The notes under the pieces were generated by a model. That model searched no databases. It was not told where the DNA came from and saw nothing but the letters and a program-made list of their open reading frames with translations. From positions 1 to 64,000 of the forward strand of contig JACJGO010000027.1 of assembly GCA_014163555.1 (NCBI GenBank): DNA of 64,000 nucleotides. The letters are read 5' to 3'. How positions within the stretch are numbered: position 1 is the stretch's first letter; every line of letters starts with the position of its first letter. The DNA comes from Flavisolibacter longurius (GTDB taxonomy: Bacteria; Bacteroidota; Bacteroidia; Chitinophagales; Chitinophagaceae). Positions 20,855 to 30,311 of the stretch are shown in pieces. The translations under genes were made by a program, and so were the position numbers.

Positions 20855-21207
20855 AATGTATAGCAAGTCAAAAAAGAACGGCGGTGCCGGTAAAGATGAC
20901 TGCCCAATCTAAAACATTTTTTTAAAATAGGTGTCCGGGTCCAAGGAATGAACGGTCGGACGAATAAATCCTTCCCGGTTGGCGATCGGCTGATGGCCTT
21001 CGGCCGGCTATATGTAGCGGATGATATAAACTATACAAAAAGCACTGATCCTTTCCTGCGTTCATGTCTGCCGTAAGCGAATCTTATCCGGAAATAAAAA
21101 CTCTTTGCGTACGGCATCTTCATCTTCAATATTTTCATGGGGTGAGAAAGCGGAATGAAAGATCGTTTTGCAGCGAAAGAATGTTGTTACAAGCCTAATC
21201 AAAAATC
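20855..21207. other. Divergent promoter region between the HTCS and GH43
   Basis: About 350 bp separates the two divergent genes. It should contain both promoters and the DNA sites of the AraC-type domain of the regulator. No LacI-type core is present. I could not pick an AraC-type direct repeat by eye, and no open frame looks coding. Confidence 0.45.
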
Positions 21208-22839
21208 ATGATTGCAGATTTCCGAAAAATACCCCTGAACAAATCACTGTTGACAGTCCTCGTTATCCTGGAGCAGGGCCTTTTTACCGTGCTCACTGCC
21301 CAACAAAAAGGTGCAATAAATCCGGTTCTTTTTGCAGATGTTCCTGACCTGTCCATGATACGGGTTGGCGATACGTATTACATGAGCAGCACCACCATGC
21401 ACATGAGCCCCGGGGTACCCATTATGAAGTCAAAAGACCTGGTGAACTGGCAGTTGGTCAGCTATGCGTACGACACCCTTGTCAGCAACGATGACATGAA
21501 CCTGGAGAATGGCAAATCAACGTATGGGAGAGGTTCATGGGCCAGCAGCATCCGTTACCACAAAGGCCTGTATTATGTTTCCACTTTTGCTGCCACCAGT
21601 GGTAAAACGCATATTTATACAACGAAGAATATTGAAAAAGGCCCCTGGAAGGCCATTGCTTTCCGCCCAAGCTTGCATGACCATTCCTTGTTCTTTGATG
21701 ACGACGGGAAAGTGTACATGTTATACAGCAACAAGAAGCTAACCCTTGTTGAATTAAAAGAAGATTTGTCGGGCTTAAAAGAGGGCGGCGTTAACAAAGT
21801 AGTAATCGAAGATGTTACGGCACCAACGCAACCGATTGGCCCAAGTAATTTAGGCGAGGGCTCACAACTCTTCAAGGTGGCCGGTAAATACTATTTGTTC
21901 AATATCACCTGGCCAAAGGATGGCATGCGTACCGTGGTTGTTCATCGAGCCGAGAAAATCACGGGTCCTTACGAAGGCAGGGTGGCTCTGCAGGATTTGG
22001 GTGTAGCGCAGGGCGGACTGATAAATACCCCCAAATGGGAGTGGTTTGCTTACCTGTTCCGTGACTATGGTGCCGTGGGGCGCATTCCCTACCTGGTGCC
22101 GGTAAAATGGCAGGATGGCTGGCCGGTACTGGGAGAGAATGGTAAGGTTCCGGAAACCCTGGCCTTGCCGGCAAACAAGGGCCTGATACCGGGCATTGTG
22201 GCATCGGATGAATTCAACCGAAAAAAAGGCGATGCAGCCCTGCCGCTGGTATGGCAATGGAACCATAATCCCGACAACCGGCTTTGGTCGCTGGAGGCAA
22301 GAAAAGGTTTTTTGCGCCTCACCACAGGCCGTGTTGACACAGGTTTTTTGCAGGCAAGAAACACACTGACCCAGCGCACCATTGGTCCTGTTAGTTCCGG
22401 AACCACAAGGCTGGATGTGGCGGGCATGAAAGACGGTGATTTTGCAGGATTGAGCCTTTTGCAAAAAAATTATGGGCTGGTGGGTGTGCAGGTGGAAGAC
22501 GGTAAAAAATCAATTGTGATGATAAATGCTTCGGGAGGATCGCCGGTGGTGGCACAAACCATTCCGTTGCAACAACCAACCATTTACTTCAAAGCCGAAT
22601 GCAATTTTACAAACCGCAAAGACGTGGCAAATTTTTATTACAGTCTTGACGGGAAAACCTGGCAACCGGCAGGCACGGAGCTGAAAATGACTTACACCCT
22701 TCCGCATTTTATGGGCTACCGTTTCGGGCTGTTTAACTACGCCACAAAAACAAAAGGCGGCTTTGCCGATTTTGATTTTTTCAGGATCGAAAATAAAATC
22801 GATAATCATTCGACCACTGTCAAAAAACAGGGTAAGTAA
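21208..22839 (+). CDS. GH43-family beta-xylosidase / alpha-L-arabinofuranosidase, secreted
   Basis: This 543-residue inverting enzyme has a signal peptide ending FTVLTAQQ. The five-bladed propeller (about 35-330) carries the three GH43 acids: Asp47 in ADVPDLSMI (base), Asp158 in HDHSLFFDDDG (pKa modulator) and Glu217 in NLGEGSQLF (acid). The C-terminal concanavalin-like sandwich (about 350-530; DEFNRKKGDAALPLVWQWNH) is the beta-xylosidase C2 domain that shapes the active site. It is the first gene opposite the HTCS and 272 bp before GH51. Removal of xylose or arabinose from arabinoxylan oligomers is inferred from the family and its neighbour. Confidence 0.92.
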   Translation: MIADFRKIPLNKSLLTVLVILEQGLFTVLTAQQKGAINPVLFADVPDLSMIRVGDTYYMSSTTMHMSPGVPIMKSKDLVNWQLVSYAYDTLVSNDDMNLENGKSTYGRGSWASSIRYHKGLYYVSTFAATSGKTHIYTTKNIEKGPWKAIAFRPSLHDHSLFFDDDGKVYMLYSNKKLTLVELKEDLSGLKEGGVNKVVIEDVTAPTQPIGPSNLGEGSQLFKVAGKYYLFNITWPKDGMRTVVVHRAEKITGPYEGRVALQDLGVAQGGLINTPKWEWFAYLFRDYGAVGRIPYLVPVKWQDGWPVLGENGKVPETLALPANKGLIPGIVASDEFNRKKGDAALPLVWQWNHNPDNRLWSLEARKGFLRLTTGRVDTGFLQARNTLTQRTIGPVSSGTTRLDVAGMKDGDFAGLSLLQKNYGLVGVQVEDGKKSIVMINASGGSPVVAQTIPLQQPTIYFKAECNFTNRKDVANFYYSLDGKTWQPAGTELKMTYTLPHFMGYRFGLFNYATKTKGGFADFDFFRIENKIDNHSTTVKKQGK

Positions 22840-22955
22840 GGCGTGGCCTTTATGCTGTTAGCCAATCAAAAAAATAGAAAGATTGTGTAAGCTTCGTTTG
22901 CAGTTTCTCATTTTTGCTCCATTAACAACCTGTCTTTCAATGAAAAACGACCGGA

Positions 22956-22969
22956 TGTAAACATTTGTT
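22956..22969. promoter_or_regulatory. Weak LacI-like site upstream of GH51
   Basis: TGTAAACATTTGTT resembles the LacI/GalR operator consensus, but the central CG is CA and one outer position differs. It lies about 145 bp upstream of the GH51 start. It is reported only because clearer versions occur upstream of three other genes in the window. Confidence 0.2.
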
Positions 22970-23111
22970 CCATAAGTTTCAACAAAAAGGCGGGTGCTGT
23001 ATTTTCCAGCTGCCTAGTTTTGAACGAAGCGAAAAAGCATTGCTTGCCGGACAACCATGACCTCAATCAGTGAAAAGCATTGTCTTTTTTCAACCTAAAA
23101 AACAAGCCAGC

Positions 23112-24632
23112 ATGAAATTACTAGCGAGTCTCCTGGCGGCGACCCTTGCGTTGTCGGCCAATAGCCAAAACCAGGTTACCATTCACGCCGACAAGGCAAA
23201 AGATACCATCAGCCGTCATATTTACGGGCATTTTGCCGAGCACCTGGGACGATGTATTTACGGCGGTTTTTATGTGGGGGAAAAGAATACAAAAATTCCG
23301 AATACAGCCGGTGTTCGAAACGATGTGGTGGCAGCGCTTAAAAAGCTAAAGATCCCGAACCTGCGCTGGCCTGGTGGCTGTTTTGCTGATACCTATCACT
23401 GGAAAGACGGGATTGGTCCGAAAGCCAAGCGGCCCAAGATTGTAAACGTATGGTGGGGCGGTGTTACAGAAGACAATTCTTTTGGTACCCATGATTTTCT
23501 GAACATGTGCGAATTGCTGGGGACTGAACCTTACCTGGCCGGTAACGTGGGCAGCGGAACCGTGCAGGAACTGGCCGACTGGGTGAACTATACCAACTTC
23601 AGTGGCGAAAGTCCCATGAGCAAATTGCGCCGGCAGAACGGCCGGGCCAAACCCTGGAACGTAAAATACTGGGGCATTGGCAACGAAGCCTGGGGCTGCG
23701 GGGGCAATATGCGGGCCGAATATTATGCCGATGTGTACCGACAGTACGCCACCTTCATGGGCAACGATGTGTTCCGCATAGCGTCCGGCGCTTCGTCCAA
23801 CGATTACCACTGGACCGAAGTGCTGATGAAGAATGTTCCGGCACAAATGCTCGAAGGTGTAGCCCTGCACCACTATTCCGTTATCGACTGGAACAAAAAA
23901 GGACCATCCACCAATTTTACCGAAGACCATTATTTCACCACTATGCAGCGTGCCTTGGCAATGGATACCCTGATTCAAAAGCACACGGCCATCATGGATA
24001 AATATGATCCGCAGAAAAAGGTGGCTCTTGTGGTGGATGAATGGGGCGGCTGGTACGACGTGGAGCCGGGCACTAATCCTGGGTTTCTATACCAGCAAAA
24101 TACCATGCGTGACGCCATGATTGCCGGTACGACCCTAAATATTTTTCACAACCATGCCGACCGGGTGAAGATGGCCAACCTGGCGCAGGCCATCAATGTG
24201 CTGCAGGCAGTGATCCTGACAGAAGGCGATAAGATGATTCTCACGCCAACCTACCATGTAATGGAAATGTACAATGTGCACCAGGATGCCTTGTTGCTGC
24301 CCATTACTATAAGGAGTGACGACTATGTACTGAATGGGGAGAAGCTGACCGCCGTTTCGGCTTCGGCGTCAAAAGATAAATCTGGGGCCGTTCACATTTC
24401 ACTGGTGAACATTGATGCAAAGCAGCCCAAAGAAATCACGGTTGCTTTGGGCGATCTGCCGGCGACTACGGTTACCGGTCGCATACTGAAAGCAGCATCG
24501 CTGCAGACGCATAACACCTTTGCACAACCGCAAACCATTCGGCCGGAAGCTTTTCAGGGAGCAACAGTAGAAGGCAAAAACCTAAAGGTAACATTGCCTC
24601 CGTCTTCGGTTGTTGTGCTAAAGGTGAAATAA
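23112..24632 (+). CDS. Alpha-L-arabinofuranosidase, GH51, with signal peptide
   Basis: This 506-residue retaining enzyme would remove alpha-linked arabinofuranose. The ATG at 23112 gives a signal peptide ending LALSANSQ; the longer frame from 23070 adds an implausible N-terminus. The TIM barrel begins [20 protein letters not shown] and includes [20 protein letters not shown], acid/base Glu192 in [11 protein letters not shown] and nucleophile Glu310 in [11 protein letters not shown]. The C-terminal beta-sandwich (about 390-506) is typical of GH51. Placement beside GH43 and in front of the susCD pair ties it to arabinoxylan or arabinan use. Confidence 0.95.
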   Translation: MKLLASLLAATLALSANSQNQVTIHADKAKDTISRHIYGHFAEHLGRCIYGGFYVGEKNTKIPNTAGVRNDVVAALKKLKIPNLRWPGGCFADTYHWKDGIGPKAKRPKIVNVWWGGVTEDNSFGTHDFLNMCELLGTEPYLAGNVGSGTVQELADWVNYTNFSGESPMSKLRRQNGRAKPWNVKYWGIGNEAWGCGGNMRAEYYADVYRQYATFMGNDVFRIASGASSNDYHWTEVLMKNVPAQMLEGVALHHYSVIDWNKKGPSTNFTEDHYFTTMQRALAMDTLIQKHTAIMDKYDPQKKVALVVDEWGGWYDVEPGTNPGFLYQQNTMRDAMIAGTTLNIFHNHADRVKMANLAQAINVLQAVILTEGDKMILTPTYHVMEMYNVHQDALLLPITIRSDDYVLNGEKLTAVSASASKDKSGAVHISLVNIDAKQPKEITVALGDLPATTVTGRILKAASLQTHNTFAQPQTIRPEAFQGATVEGKNLKVTLPPSSVVVLKVK

Positions 24633-24902
24633 GAGCGGTAGTTGAAACGTGTTTTGCTTTTCTAGTCTAAAAGAGTAGGCGGGGCTTCATGAATCTATAT
24701 TGTGCAGCATCGTAAGATTGGAATACGGATCGTATGCACGGTGAAATCATACGAATAACCAATATCACTTTTCATGACAGAAGAATAAACCTCGCTTTTA
24801 GTGAGATTGTTTTCTGGTAATAGCATATAAATGGACTCTGTTAAATAGAAATAGTGTGCCGGCCGGTAGCGGTTGTTAGCCTGTATAAAATAACGTAGTT
24901 GC

Positions 24903-24914
24903 GTAATCGTTTAC
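24903..24914. promoter_or_regulatory. LacI-type operator 1 upstream of susC
   Basis: GTAATCGTTTAC, flanked as TGCGTAATCGTTTACGTGCA, has the central CG and A/T half-sites of LacI/GalR operators. It lies 57 bp (centre to centre) upstream of a second copy, so two dimers or one tetramer could bind. Confidence 0.6.
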
Positions 24915-24959
24915 GTGCATGTTTTAAAGCAAAATTGGTCATGTGTAAAAAAAAATTGC

Positions 24960-24971
24960 GTAATCGATTGC
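24960..24971. promoter_or_regulatory. LacI-type operator 2 upstream of susC
   Basis: GTAATCGATTGC, preceded by TTGC, shares GTAATCG with operator 1. It overlaps the -33-like TTG of a candidate promoter, a position where binding would block RNA polymerase. Confidence 0.6.
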
Positions 24972-24996
24972 ATAAATGAAAAAACTTATTACTTTA
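24968..24996 (+). promoter_or_regulatory. Candidate Bacteroidota-type promoter for the second susC
   Basis: TTG at 24968-24970 and TACTTTA at 24990-24996 are separated by 19 bp, similar to the -33 TTTG / -7 TAnnTTTG spacing of Bacteroidota sigma-ABfr promoters. The -7 match is imperfect. The start site would be near 25003, leaving a leader of about 500 nt. Confidence 0.35.
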
Positions 24997-25268
24997 GTCA
25001 AAGAGATTGCTTTTTTTATCGTCCCTTGAAAATTGAAATGACCCTTGTTGGTCAACCCTATGTTCTCTTAAAAGCTCGGGGATAGCTGATTGACGACTCC
25101 CTTTATGCAAGCGTGTACAGTTGATTGTTAAAAGGTTCTGATTGCGCCAAATGGTAGCCCTGGCAGACCTGTGTTCCTTTGTTGAAACAGCCGTTATGCC
25201 AGGCAGAGTTCGGCCATGAAACCGATGGGTGGTTTTTACACTTACCTGGCGGGAACCTGTATGGGAAA

Positions 25269-25290
25269 ATCAAATTCAAACGAATTTGAT
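25269..25290 (+). promoter_or_regulatory. Hairpin in the susC leader
   Basis: ATCAAATTC (25269-25277) and GAATTTGAT (25282-25290) form a perfect 9-bp stem with an AAAC loop. There is no T tract, so it is not a classic terminator. It lies about 220 nt before the start codon and might be a leader structure or a dimeric protein site. Confidence 0.35.
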
Positions 25291-25511
25291 GGTGCCATTT
25301 AACATCAAACATCATGTAAACGACTTGCTATGACTGCACACAAAACAGCTCCTGTTTTAAACAGGCATTTTCTTCTTTCCATTTTCATTCTGCCACATCG
25401 GTATAGCCACTTACCATTCTGTATGGCGGCATTCCTATACCAGTTTCCGGCTTACAAACCGGTACGCCCATTTCCTGTACTACCTGAATTTTTTTCATTT
25501 TAAAACCCGCT

Positions 25512-28500
25512 ATGCTTATGCTTAGAAGTATGACTATAACAACGAAATCCTCGTGCTTTCTCTTGCTGTTTCTCGGTTTATGCAGCAGTCTTTTTGCGCA
25601 GAACCGGGTTACCGGGAAAGTGATCAATCAAGCCGACAACCAACCGGTAGTTGGTGCAACAGTGCAGGCCAAAGGCAGTGCAAACGGCACACAAACCGGC
25701 AGCGACGGCTCCTTTGCCATTTCGGTTCCGGCAAATGCGACCTTGGTGATTTCCGCAGTGGGACATGTTCCCCAGGAGGTTGCCGTGAACGGCCGTTCGG
25801 AGATAACGGTCTCCATGCAGACCTCTGCTGGCGGACTGGATGAAGTGGTGGTGGTAGGTTACGGTACCCAGCGAAGAACACGGGTCACCGGGGCTATTTC
25901 CAACGTAAACGGAAGAACGCTGAACGAAGTTCCTGTGCCCAGCGTGTCGCAGGCATTGCAAGGCCGCGTGGCTGGCGTTCAGGTAACCAACAACGGAAGC
26001 CCCGGCACGCAGCCTATTGTTCGTATTCGGGGTATCAGCTCTATCAGTTTTGCGTCTGATCCCTTGTATGTGATCGATGGATTTCCCTCCGGCGATCTTT
26101 CCATCATCGACACCCGCGATATTGAATCCGTAGATGTTTTAAAAGATGCCAGTGCGGCCGCTATCTATGGTTCAAGGGCCACTAACGGAGTGATCATGAT
26201 CACCACGAAAAAAGGCCGCAGGGACGGTAAGCTGCAGGTTAGTTTTGATTCTTATGTGGGCACATCAGAGATAACCAAACGCCTCGACCTGTTGAATACC
26301 CAGCAATACGTGCAGTATGCCACCGCCTTAACCGGTGGAAATCTTCCGCCCCGTCTTCAGACGGCTAATTTTAACCAGCCGATTTACAGTGGCACAACGC
26401 AGACCTATGCGCAAACCAATACCGACTGGCAGGATGAGTATTTCCGCAGCGGTATGATGACGCAGCACAACATTGGATTGAGCGGTGGCGGCAACGCCTC
26501 GCGGTTCTATGCATCGGCAGGCTATTTTAAACAGCGGGGCACTACGCCAGCTGTAGGCTACGAACGTTACAACTTCCGCCTGAACTCGGAGCATACCATC
26601 AGCAGGGTCTTCACCTTTGGTGAAAACCTGTACATGGCCCATGGCAACCAGGCCTATGACAACAACGAACAACAAGCCCGTACAAACCTGGTCAATGTTA
26701 TTCGCCAGTTGCCGTACATGCCGGTGTACGACCCCACAACAAACAGCGGCTACCGCAGCTCGAACAACAGCTTCGATGGGGCTGATCCCACCAACCCGAT
26801 CCTCGATGCAGAACTGCGCAATCCGGGCAACCGCAAAACCTTAAAAGTATTGGGGACTGCTTTTCTTGAAATCAACTTTACCAGTTGGCTGAAGTTCCGG
26901 TCTACCTTCGGTCTTGATTATTCCAGTGGCCTGGATTACCGTTTCTCGCCCATCTTCGAGTCGGGTGGTACGGTAAACGGCGCCAGTGCAACCGTGGCTT
27001 CTATCACCAACAACAGGGCCGTTTCAACCGTCAAGCTTTTTACCGAGCAGCTTACGTTTGATAAAACATTCGGCCGGCACCACGTTAACGTGATTGGGGT
27101 GTACGAACAGCAGGAGCAGGATGTGCGGTTGGAGCAAATGTCCGGTCAGCAATCCTCTAACCAGATCCGCACCCTTCTGAATGCAAGCAACATTGCGGCC
27201 TTAACCCGTCGGGAAGGAAACTACCTGATGTCGATCCTGGGTCGTGTCAATTACGACTTTGCCGGCAAATACCTTTTTAGCGCAGCGGTTCGTCGCGATG
27301 GCTTATCCGTTTGGGCACCCGGCCGCAAATGGGCAACTTTCCCTTCGGCATCCGTAGGCTGGCGCATCGACCAGGAAAGCTTTATGCGTAGCATGCCAAG
27401 CATCTCTGAATTCAAAGTAAGAGCCGGTTACGGTATCACCGGTCTTGACGGGCTGGTACTTGGCAACTATCCCTGGTTGGTAGCAGTGGATGCAAACAAC
27501 GCCGTTTACCCCTTCAACAACAGCAATGCCGGCTCGGTTGTAACCTATGGTTCCTCCATCAACCGCCTGGGCAACCCCGAACTGGAATGGGAAAAAACGA
27601 AACAATTGAACATTGGCCTGGACCTGGGCATGTTTGGGAACAGCCTCACCTTATCGGCAGAATATTTCCATCGCAATACCGATAACCTTCTCCTGGATGT
27701 TCCGATTCCGCCTTCCTTTGGTTATTCTACCAGCTCGGTGTTGCAAAACATTGCCGAAATGGAAAACAAGGGCTTTGAATTGCAGCTGGGATATAACAAA
27801 ATGAGAGGTGAATTCAGGTGGAATGCGCAAGGCAATTTCAGCATGATTCGCAATAAGGTTATTGAATTGGCACCCAGCGTAGCCAACATTGAAAGAGGCG
27901 CTGACCAGGACTTTGGTACTTACAACATTACCCGTACACAGGCGGGCCATCCTGTTCAATCGTTTTACGGATGGCTGGTTGATGGTATTTTTCAAACAGC
28001 AGCCGAAGTAGCGGCTGCACCGAAGCAAACCACGGCTACCTCTCCGGGGGATATCCGGTTTAAAGACATCAGCGGTCCTAACGGAAAACCCGATGGCATT
28101 ATTGATGAAAACGACCGCGTATTCCTGGGCAGCTTCTTACCGAAGTTTACCTACGGTTTTAATGCTGGCGCCAGCTACAAGAATGTTGAACTGACCGTTT
28201 TCTTCCAGGGTGTGCAGGGAAACAAAATCTTCAATGCTTCCCGCATTATTTCAGAAGGAATGGTTCGTTTGTTTGGTTCCAGCACCGAAGTATTAAAAGC
28301 TTGGACGCCGAACAACACAAACACGACCGTGCCCAGGGCAATTAACGGCGATCCGAACCAAAATGTTCGTCCTTCCGACAGGTGGATCGAAGACGGTTCT
28401 TTCATGCGTTTGCGGAACATTATCCTGGCCTACCGGATTCCTTCCGGATCGCTCCAAAGCCTCACCAAAGGCGTGGTAAGCGGCCTGCGGATCTATGCTT

Positions 28501-28652
28501 CGGCACAAAACCTCTTTACCATCACCAAGTACAAAGGATACGATCCGGAAGTGGGCAACCGCACACCCGGCGCATCCCTGACAAATGGTATTGATTATGG
28601 AACCTACCCGCAGCCACGTTCCTTCCAGGTGGGCATTCAGGCCACCTTCTAA
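25512..28652 (+). CDS. SusC/RagA-family TonB-linked outer-membrane transporter
   Basis: This transporter of about 1046 residues is the outer-membrane channel of the locus. Its signal peptide ends GLCSSLFAQ. A carboxypeptidase-regulatory-like domain (about 30-117; NRVTGKVINQADNQPVVGAT) precedes LDEVVVVGYGTQRRTRVTGA near residue 108, a plug domain (about 118-245, with SAAAIYGSRATNGVIMITTK) and a barrel ending VGIQATF. In-frame ATGs at 25518 and 25530 are alternative starts. The SusD partner begins 35 bp downstream. Position after GH43/GH51 and before GH3 and the esterases indicates uptake of the hemicellulose oligomers these enzymes act on. Confidence 0.95.
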   Translation: MLMLRSMTITTKSSCFLLLFLGLCSSLFAQNRVTGKVINQADNQPVVGATVQAKGSANGTQTGSDGSFAISVPANATLVISAVGHVPQEVAVNGRSEITVSMQTSAGGLDEVVVVGYGTQRRTRVTGAISNVNGRTLNEVPVPSVSQALQGRVAGVQVTNNGSPGTQPIVRIRGISSISFASDPLYVIDGFPSGDLSIIDTRDIESVDVLKDASAAAIYGSRATNGVIMITTKKGRRDGKLQVSFDSYVGTSEITKRLDLLNTQQYVQYATALTGGNLPPRLQTANFNQPIYSGTTQTYAQTNTDWQDEYFRSGMMTQHNIGLSGGGNASRFYASAGYFKQRGTTPAVGYERYNFRLNSEHTISRVFTFGENLYMAHGNQAYDNNEQQARTNLVNVIRQLPYMPVYDPTTNSGYRSSNNSFDGADPTNPILDAELRNPGNRKTLKVLGTAFLEINFTSWLKFRSTFGLDYSSGLDYRFSPIFESGGTVNGASATVASITNNRAVSTVKLFTEQLTFDKTFGRHHVNVIGVYEQQEQDVRLEQMSGQQSSNQIRTLLNASNIAALTRREGNYLMSILGRVNYDFAGKYLFSAAVRRDGLSVWAPGRKWATFPSASVGWRIDQESFMRSMPSISEFKVRAGYGITGLDGLVLGNYPWLVAVDANNAVYPFNNSNAGSVVTYGSSINRLGNPELEWEKTKQLNIGLDLGMFGNSLTLSAEYFHRNTDNLLLDVPIPPSFGYSTSSVLQNIAEMENKGFELQLGYNKMRGEFRWNAQGNFSMIRNKVIELAPSVANIERGADQDFGTYNITRTQAGHPVQSFYGWLVDGIFQTAAEVAAAPKQTTATSPGDIRFKDISGPNGKPDGIIDENDRVFLGSFLPKFTYGFNAGASYKNVELTVFFQGVQGNKIFNASRIISEGMVRLFGSSTEVLKAWTPNNTNTTVPRAINGDPNQNVRPSDRWIEDGSFMRLRNIILAYRIPSGSLQSLTKGVVSGLRIYASAQNLFTITKYKGYDPEVGNRTPGASLTNGIDYGTYPQPRSFQVGIQATF

Positions 28653-28686
28653 CGAAACAAATCTTGTGATTAAAACACAAAAAGAA

Positions 28687-30177
28687 ATGAAACAAAATCC
28701 CTTCATAATTATCCTGGCTTTTTCATTTACCGTGTGGGCCTTTGCCAACTGTAGCCGAAAGCTGGATCAGACCGATCAGAACCGCCCGACAACAGAGAGC
28801 TATTTTAAAACAGCCGAAGAATTGCAGGCAGGTGTGAATGCCGTGTACTCGGCTATGCGGGCACCGGGCCTGGTGGGTCGCGAATGGTTCTTCCTGCACC
28901 ACACCCGCAGCGATGAACATGCATCCGGCGGTGGCCACCTGGAAGCTCCAAGGCGTGAATTGCTGATACAGCCCACACCTTCCACCTCCAATACTGTAAT
29001 GACAGACGTGTGGCGTTCCCTGTATATCATGATCAACAGGGCCAATGGTGTGATTGGAAAAGCTCCTTCAATTGCCGACAATGCTGCGTTAAGAGACCGG
29101 GTACTGGGCGAAGCAAAATTTCTCCGTGCCTGGGCATATTTCGAACTGGTATCGCAATGGGGGCAGGTGCCGCTGTACACCGAACCGGTAAACAGCCCAA
29201 CAGGCTTTAAAGGCAAATCACCGGAAGCAGATATCTACAATGTGATTGTGGATGATTTGACTGATGCTGCGGCCAAGCTGCCGCTTAGCTACGAGAACTC
29301 CAACCGCGGACGTGCCACAAAAGGCGCAGCCAATGCCTTGCTTGGAAGAGTGCTCATGCAGAAAGGTGATTATGCTGCGGCCAAAACTGCGCTGTTGCAG
29401 GTGGTCAACTCCAATCAATATAGCCTTGTTTCGGAGTACTCAAACAACTTCCTGGAAGAAACAGAGTTTAATGCGGAATCTATTTTTGAAGTGGTGTTCT
29501 TCGACCGTGGTGACGCCAACTTTAACTGGGGCGCCTACAGCACCGGTGATGGCGCATCGGTTCCGGTAAGCACCGTTCGCAATCAGGAATATGCGCCCAT
29601 TGCCTGGCGCAACCTCATTCCTTCAAACTTCTATCTCAATAAGTTTGAGGCCAATGATCCACGCTACAAAAAATCAGTTTACGAAACCGGCGACACGTAT
29701 CTCAATGGTACAAAAACCCTGACAGCAGCCGAGCAAAACGGTGAATCATCAGTAGTGAATGGTGTGACCAAAAAAGTAAGTTGGCGCAAGTTTATGCTGA
29801 TTTACAAAAGCGACAACACGTTCCTGCCGGGCGGCATCAACCAGCGCCTCATTCGGTATGCCGATGTATTGCTGATGCTGGCCGAATGCGAAGCGGAAGC
29901 CGGAACAGTGCCTGCTGCCGTGGGTTATATCAACCAGGTTCGGGCCCGGCCAAGCGTAAACATGCCGCCGGTTTCCGCAACAAACAAGAATGATGTTATC
30001 CGCGCCATCATGCACGAGCGGATGGTGGAACTGGGTGGAGAAGAAGTTCGCAATATCGATATTCTGCGTTGGCGCAAAAAAGGATATTATCCCAGCATTG
30101 TTCCCGATCCCAAACCTGGCCAGGTGGATATGCTGCCAATTCCGTTTGCCGAAACATCAGCAAACCCGAACTTGTAA
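28687..30177 (+). CDS. SusD/RagB-family outer-membrane glycan-binding lipoprotein
   Basis: This 496-residue surface lipoprotein pairs with the SusC just upstream. The ATG at 28687 gives a lipoprotein signal with lipobox FANC (Cys22); the frame is open further upstream but that part overlaps susC. SusD features are GEAKFLRAWAYFELVSQWGQ near residue 145, RLIRYADVLLMLAECEAEAG near 390 and ERMVELGGEEVRNIDILRWR near 445. The C-terminus DMLPIPFAETSANPNL is typical of the family. A strong terminator follows within 20 bp, so the susCD transcript may end or be attenuated there. Confidence 0.94.
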   Translation: MKQNPFIIILAFSFTVWAFANCSRKLDQTDQNRPTTESYFKTAEELQAGVNAVYSAMRAPGLVGREWFFLHHTRSDEHASGGGHLEAPRRELLIQPTPSTSNTVMTDVWRSLYIMINRANGVIGKAPSIADNAALRDRVLGEAKFLRAWAYFELVSQWGQVPLYTEPVNSPTGFKGKSPEADIYNVIVDDLTDAAAKLPLSYENSNRGRATKGAANALLGRVLMQKGDYAAAKTALLQVVNSNQYSLVSEYSNNFLEETEFNAESIFEVVFFDRGDANFNWGAYSTGDGASVPVSTVRNQEYAPIAWRNLIPSNFYLNKFEANDPRYKKSVYETGDTYLNGTKTLTAAEQNGESSVVNGVTKKVSWRKFMLIYKSDNTFLPGGINQRLIRYADVLLMLAECEAEAGTVPAAVGYINQVRARPSVNMPPVSATNKNDVIRAIMHERMVELGGEEVRNIDILRWRKKGYYPSIVPDPKPGQVDMLPIPFAETSANPNL

Positions 30178-30196
30178 ATTCCGAAGAAGAATCATT

Positions 30197-30228
30197 GAAA
30201 AAGCCATTGCAATTGTAATGGCTTTTTC
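30197..30228 (+). terminator. Terminator or attenuator after the second susCD pair
   Basis: GAAAAAGCCATT at 30197-30208 pairs perfectly with AATGGCTTTTTC at 30217-30228 around an 8-nt loop, with a T tract inside the 3' arm. It starts 20 bp after the susD stop and 84 bp before the FG-GAP gene. Read-through would lower expression of the downstream enzymes relative to susCD. Confidence 0.85.
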
Positions 30229-30311
30229 CACTTCGAGCTTTCCGCGATAATGTTGATCCATTAAGTGTAGCTTTCCTTTTACAGAAAGCTGACCTCCGTA
30301 AAGAATCGCCT

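Larger units (their letters stand above)
24633..25511. other. Long regulatory and leader region upstream of the second susC
   Basis: About 880 bp has no convincing gene. It carries an inverted repeat TCGTATG/CATACGA at 24730-24754, two LacI-type cores at 24903 and 24960, a candidate promoter overlapping the second core, a 9-bp hairpin at 25269-25290, and a 15-bp palindrome (CCTGTTTTAAACAGG) at 25351-25365. If the promoter is right, the susC transcript has a leader of about 500 nt, long enough for post-transcriptional control. Confidence 0.5.

Noticed and set aside
25103-25315. Minus-strand frame of 70 codons in the susC leader
   Set aside because: No coding character, no start context, and it overlaps candidate leader structures.
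25351-25365. CCTGTTTTAAACAGG as a transcription terminator
   Set aside because: The perfect 7-bp arms leave only one base between them, so the RNA loop would be too small, and no T tract follows. It is better viewed as a DNA palindrome.
24633-25511. CRISPR array or riboswitch in the 880-bp region before susC
   Set aside because: No spaced direct repeats and no recognisable aptamer family. Only isolated hairpins and palindromes are present.
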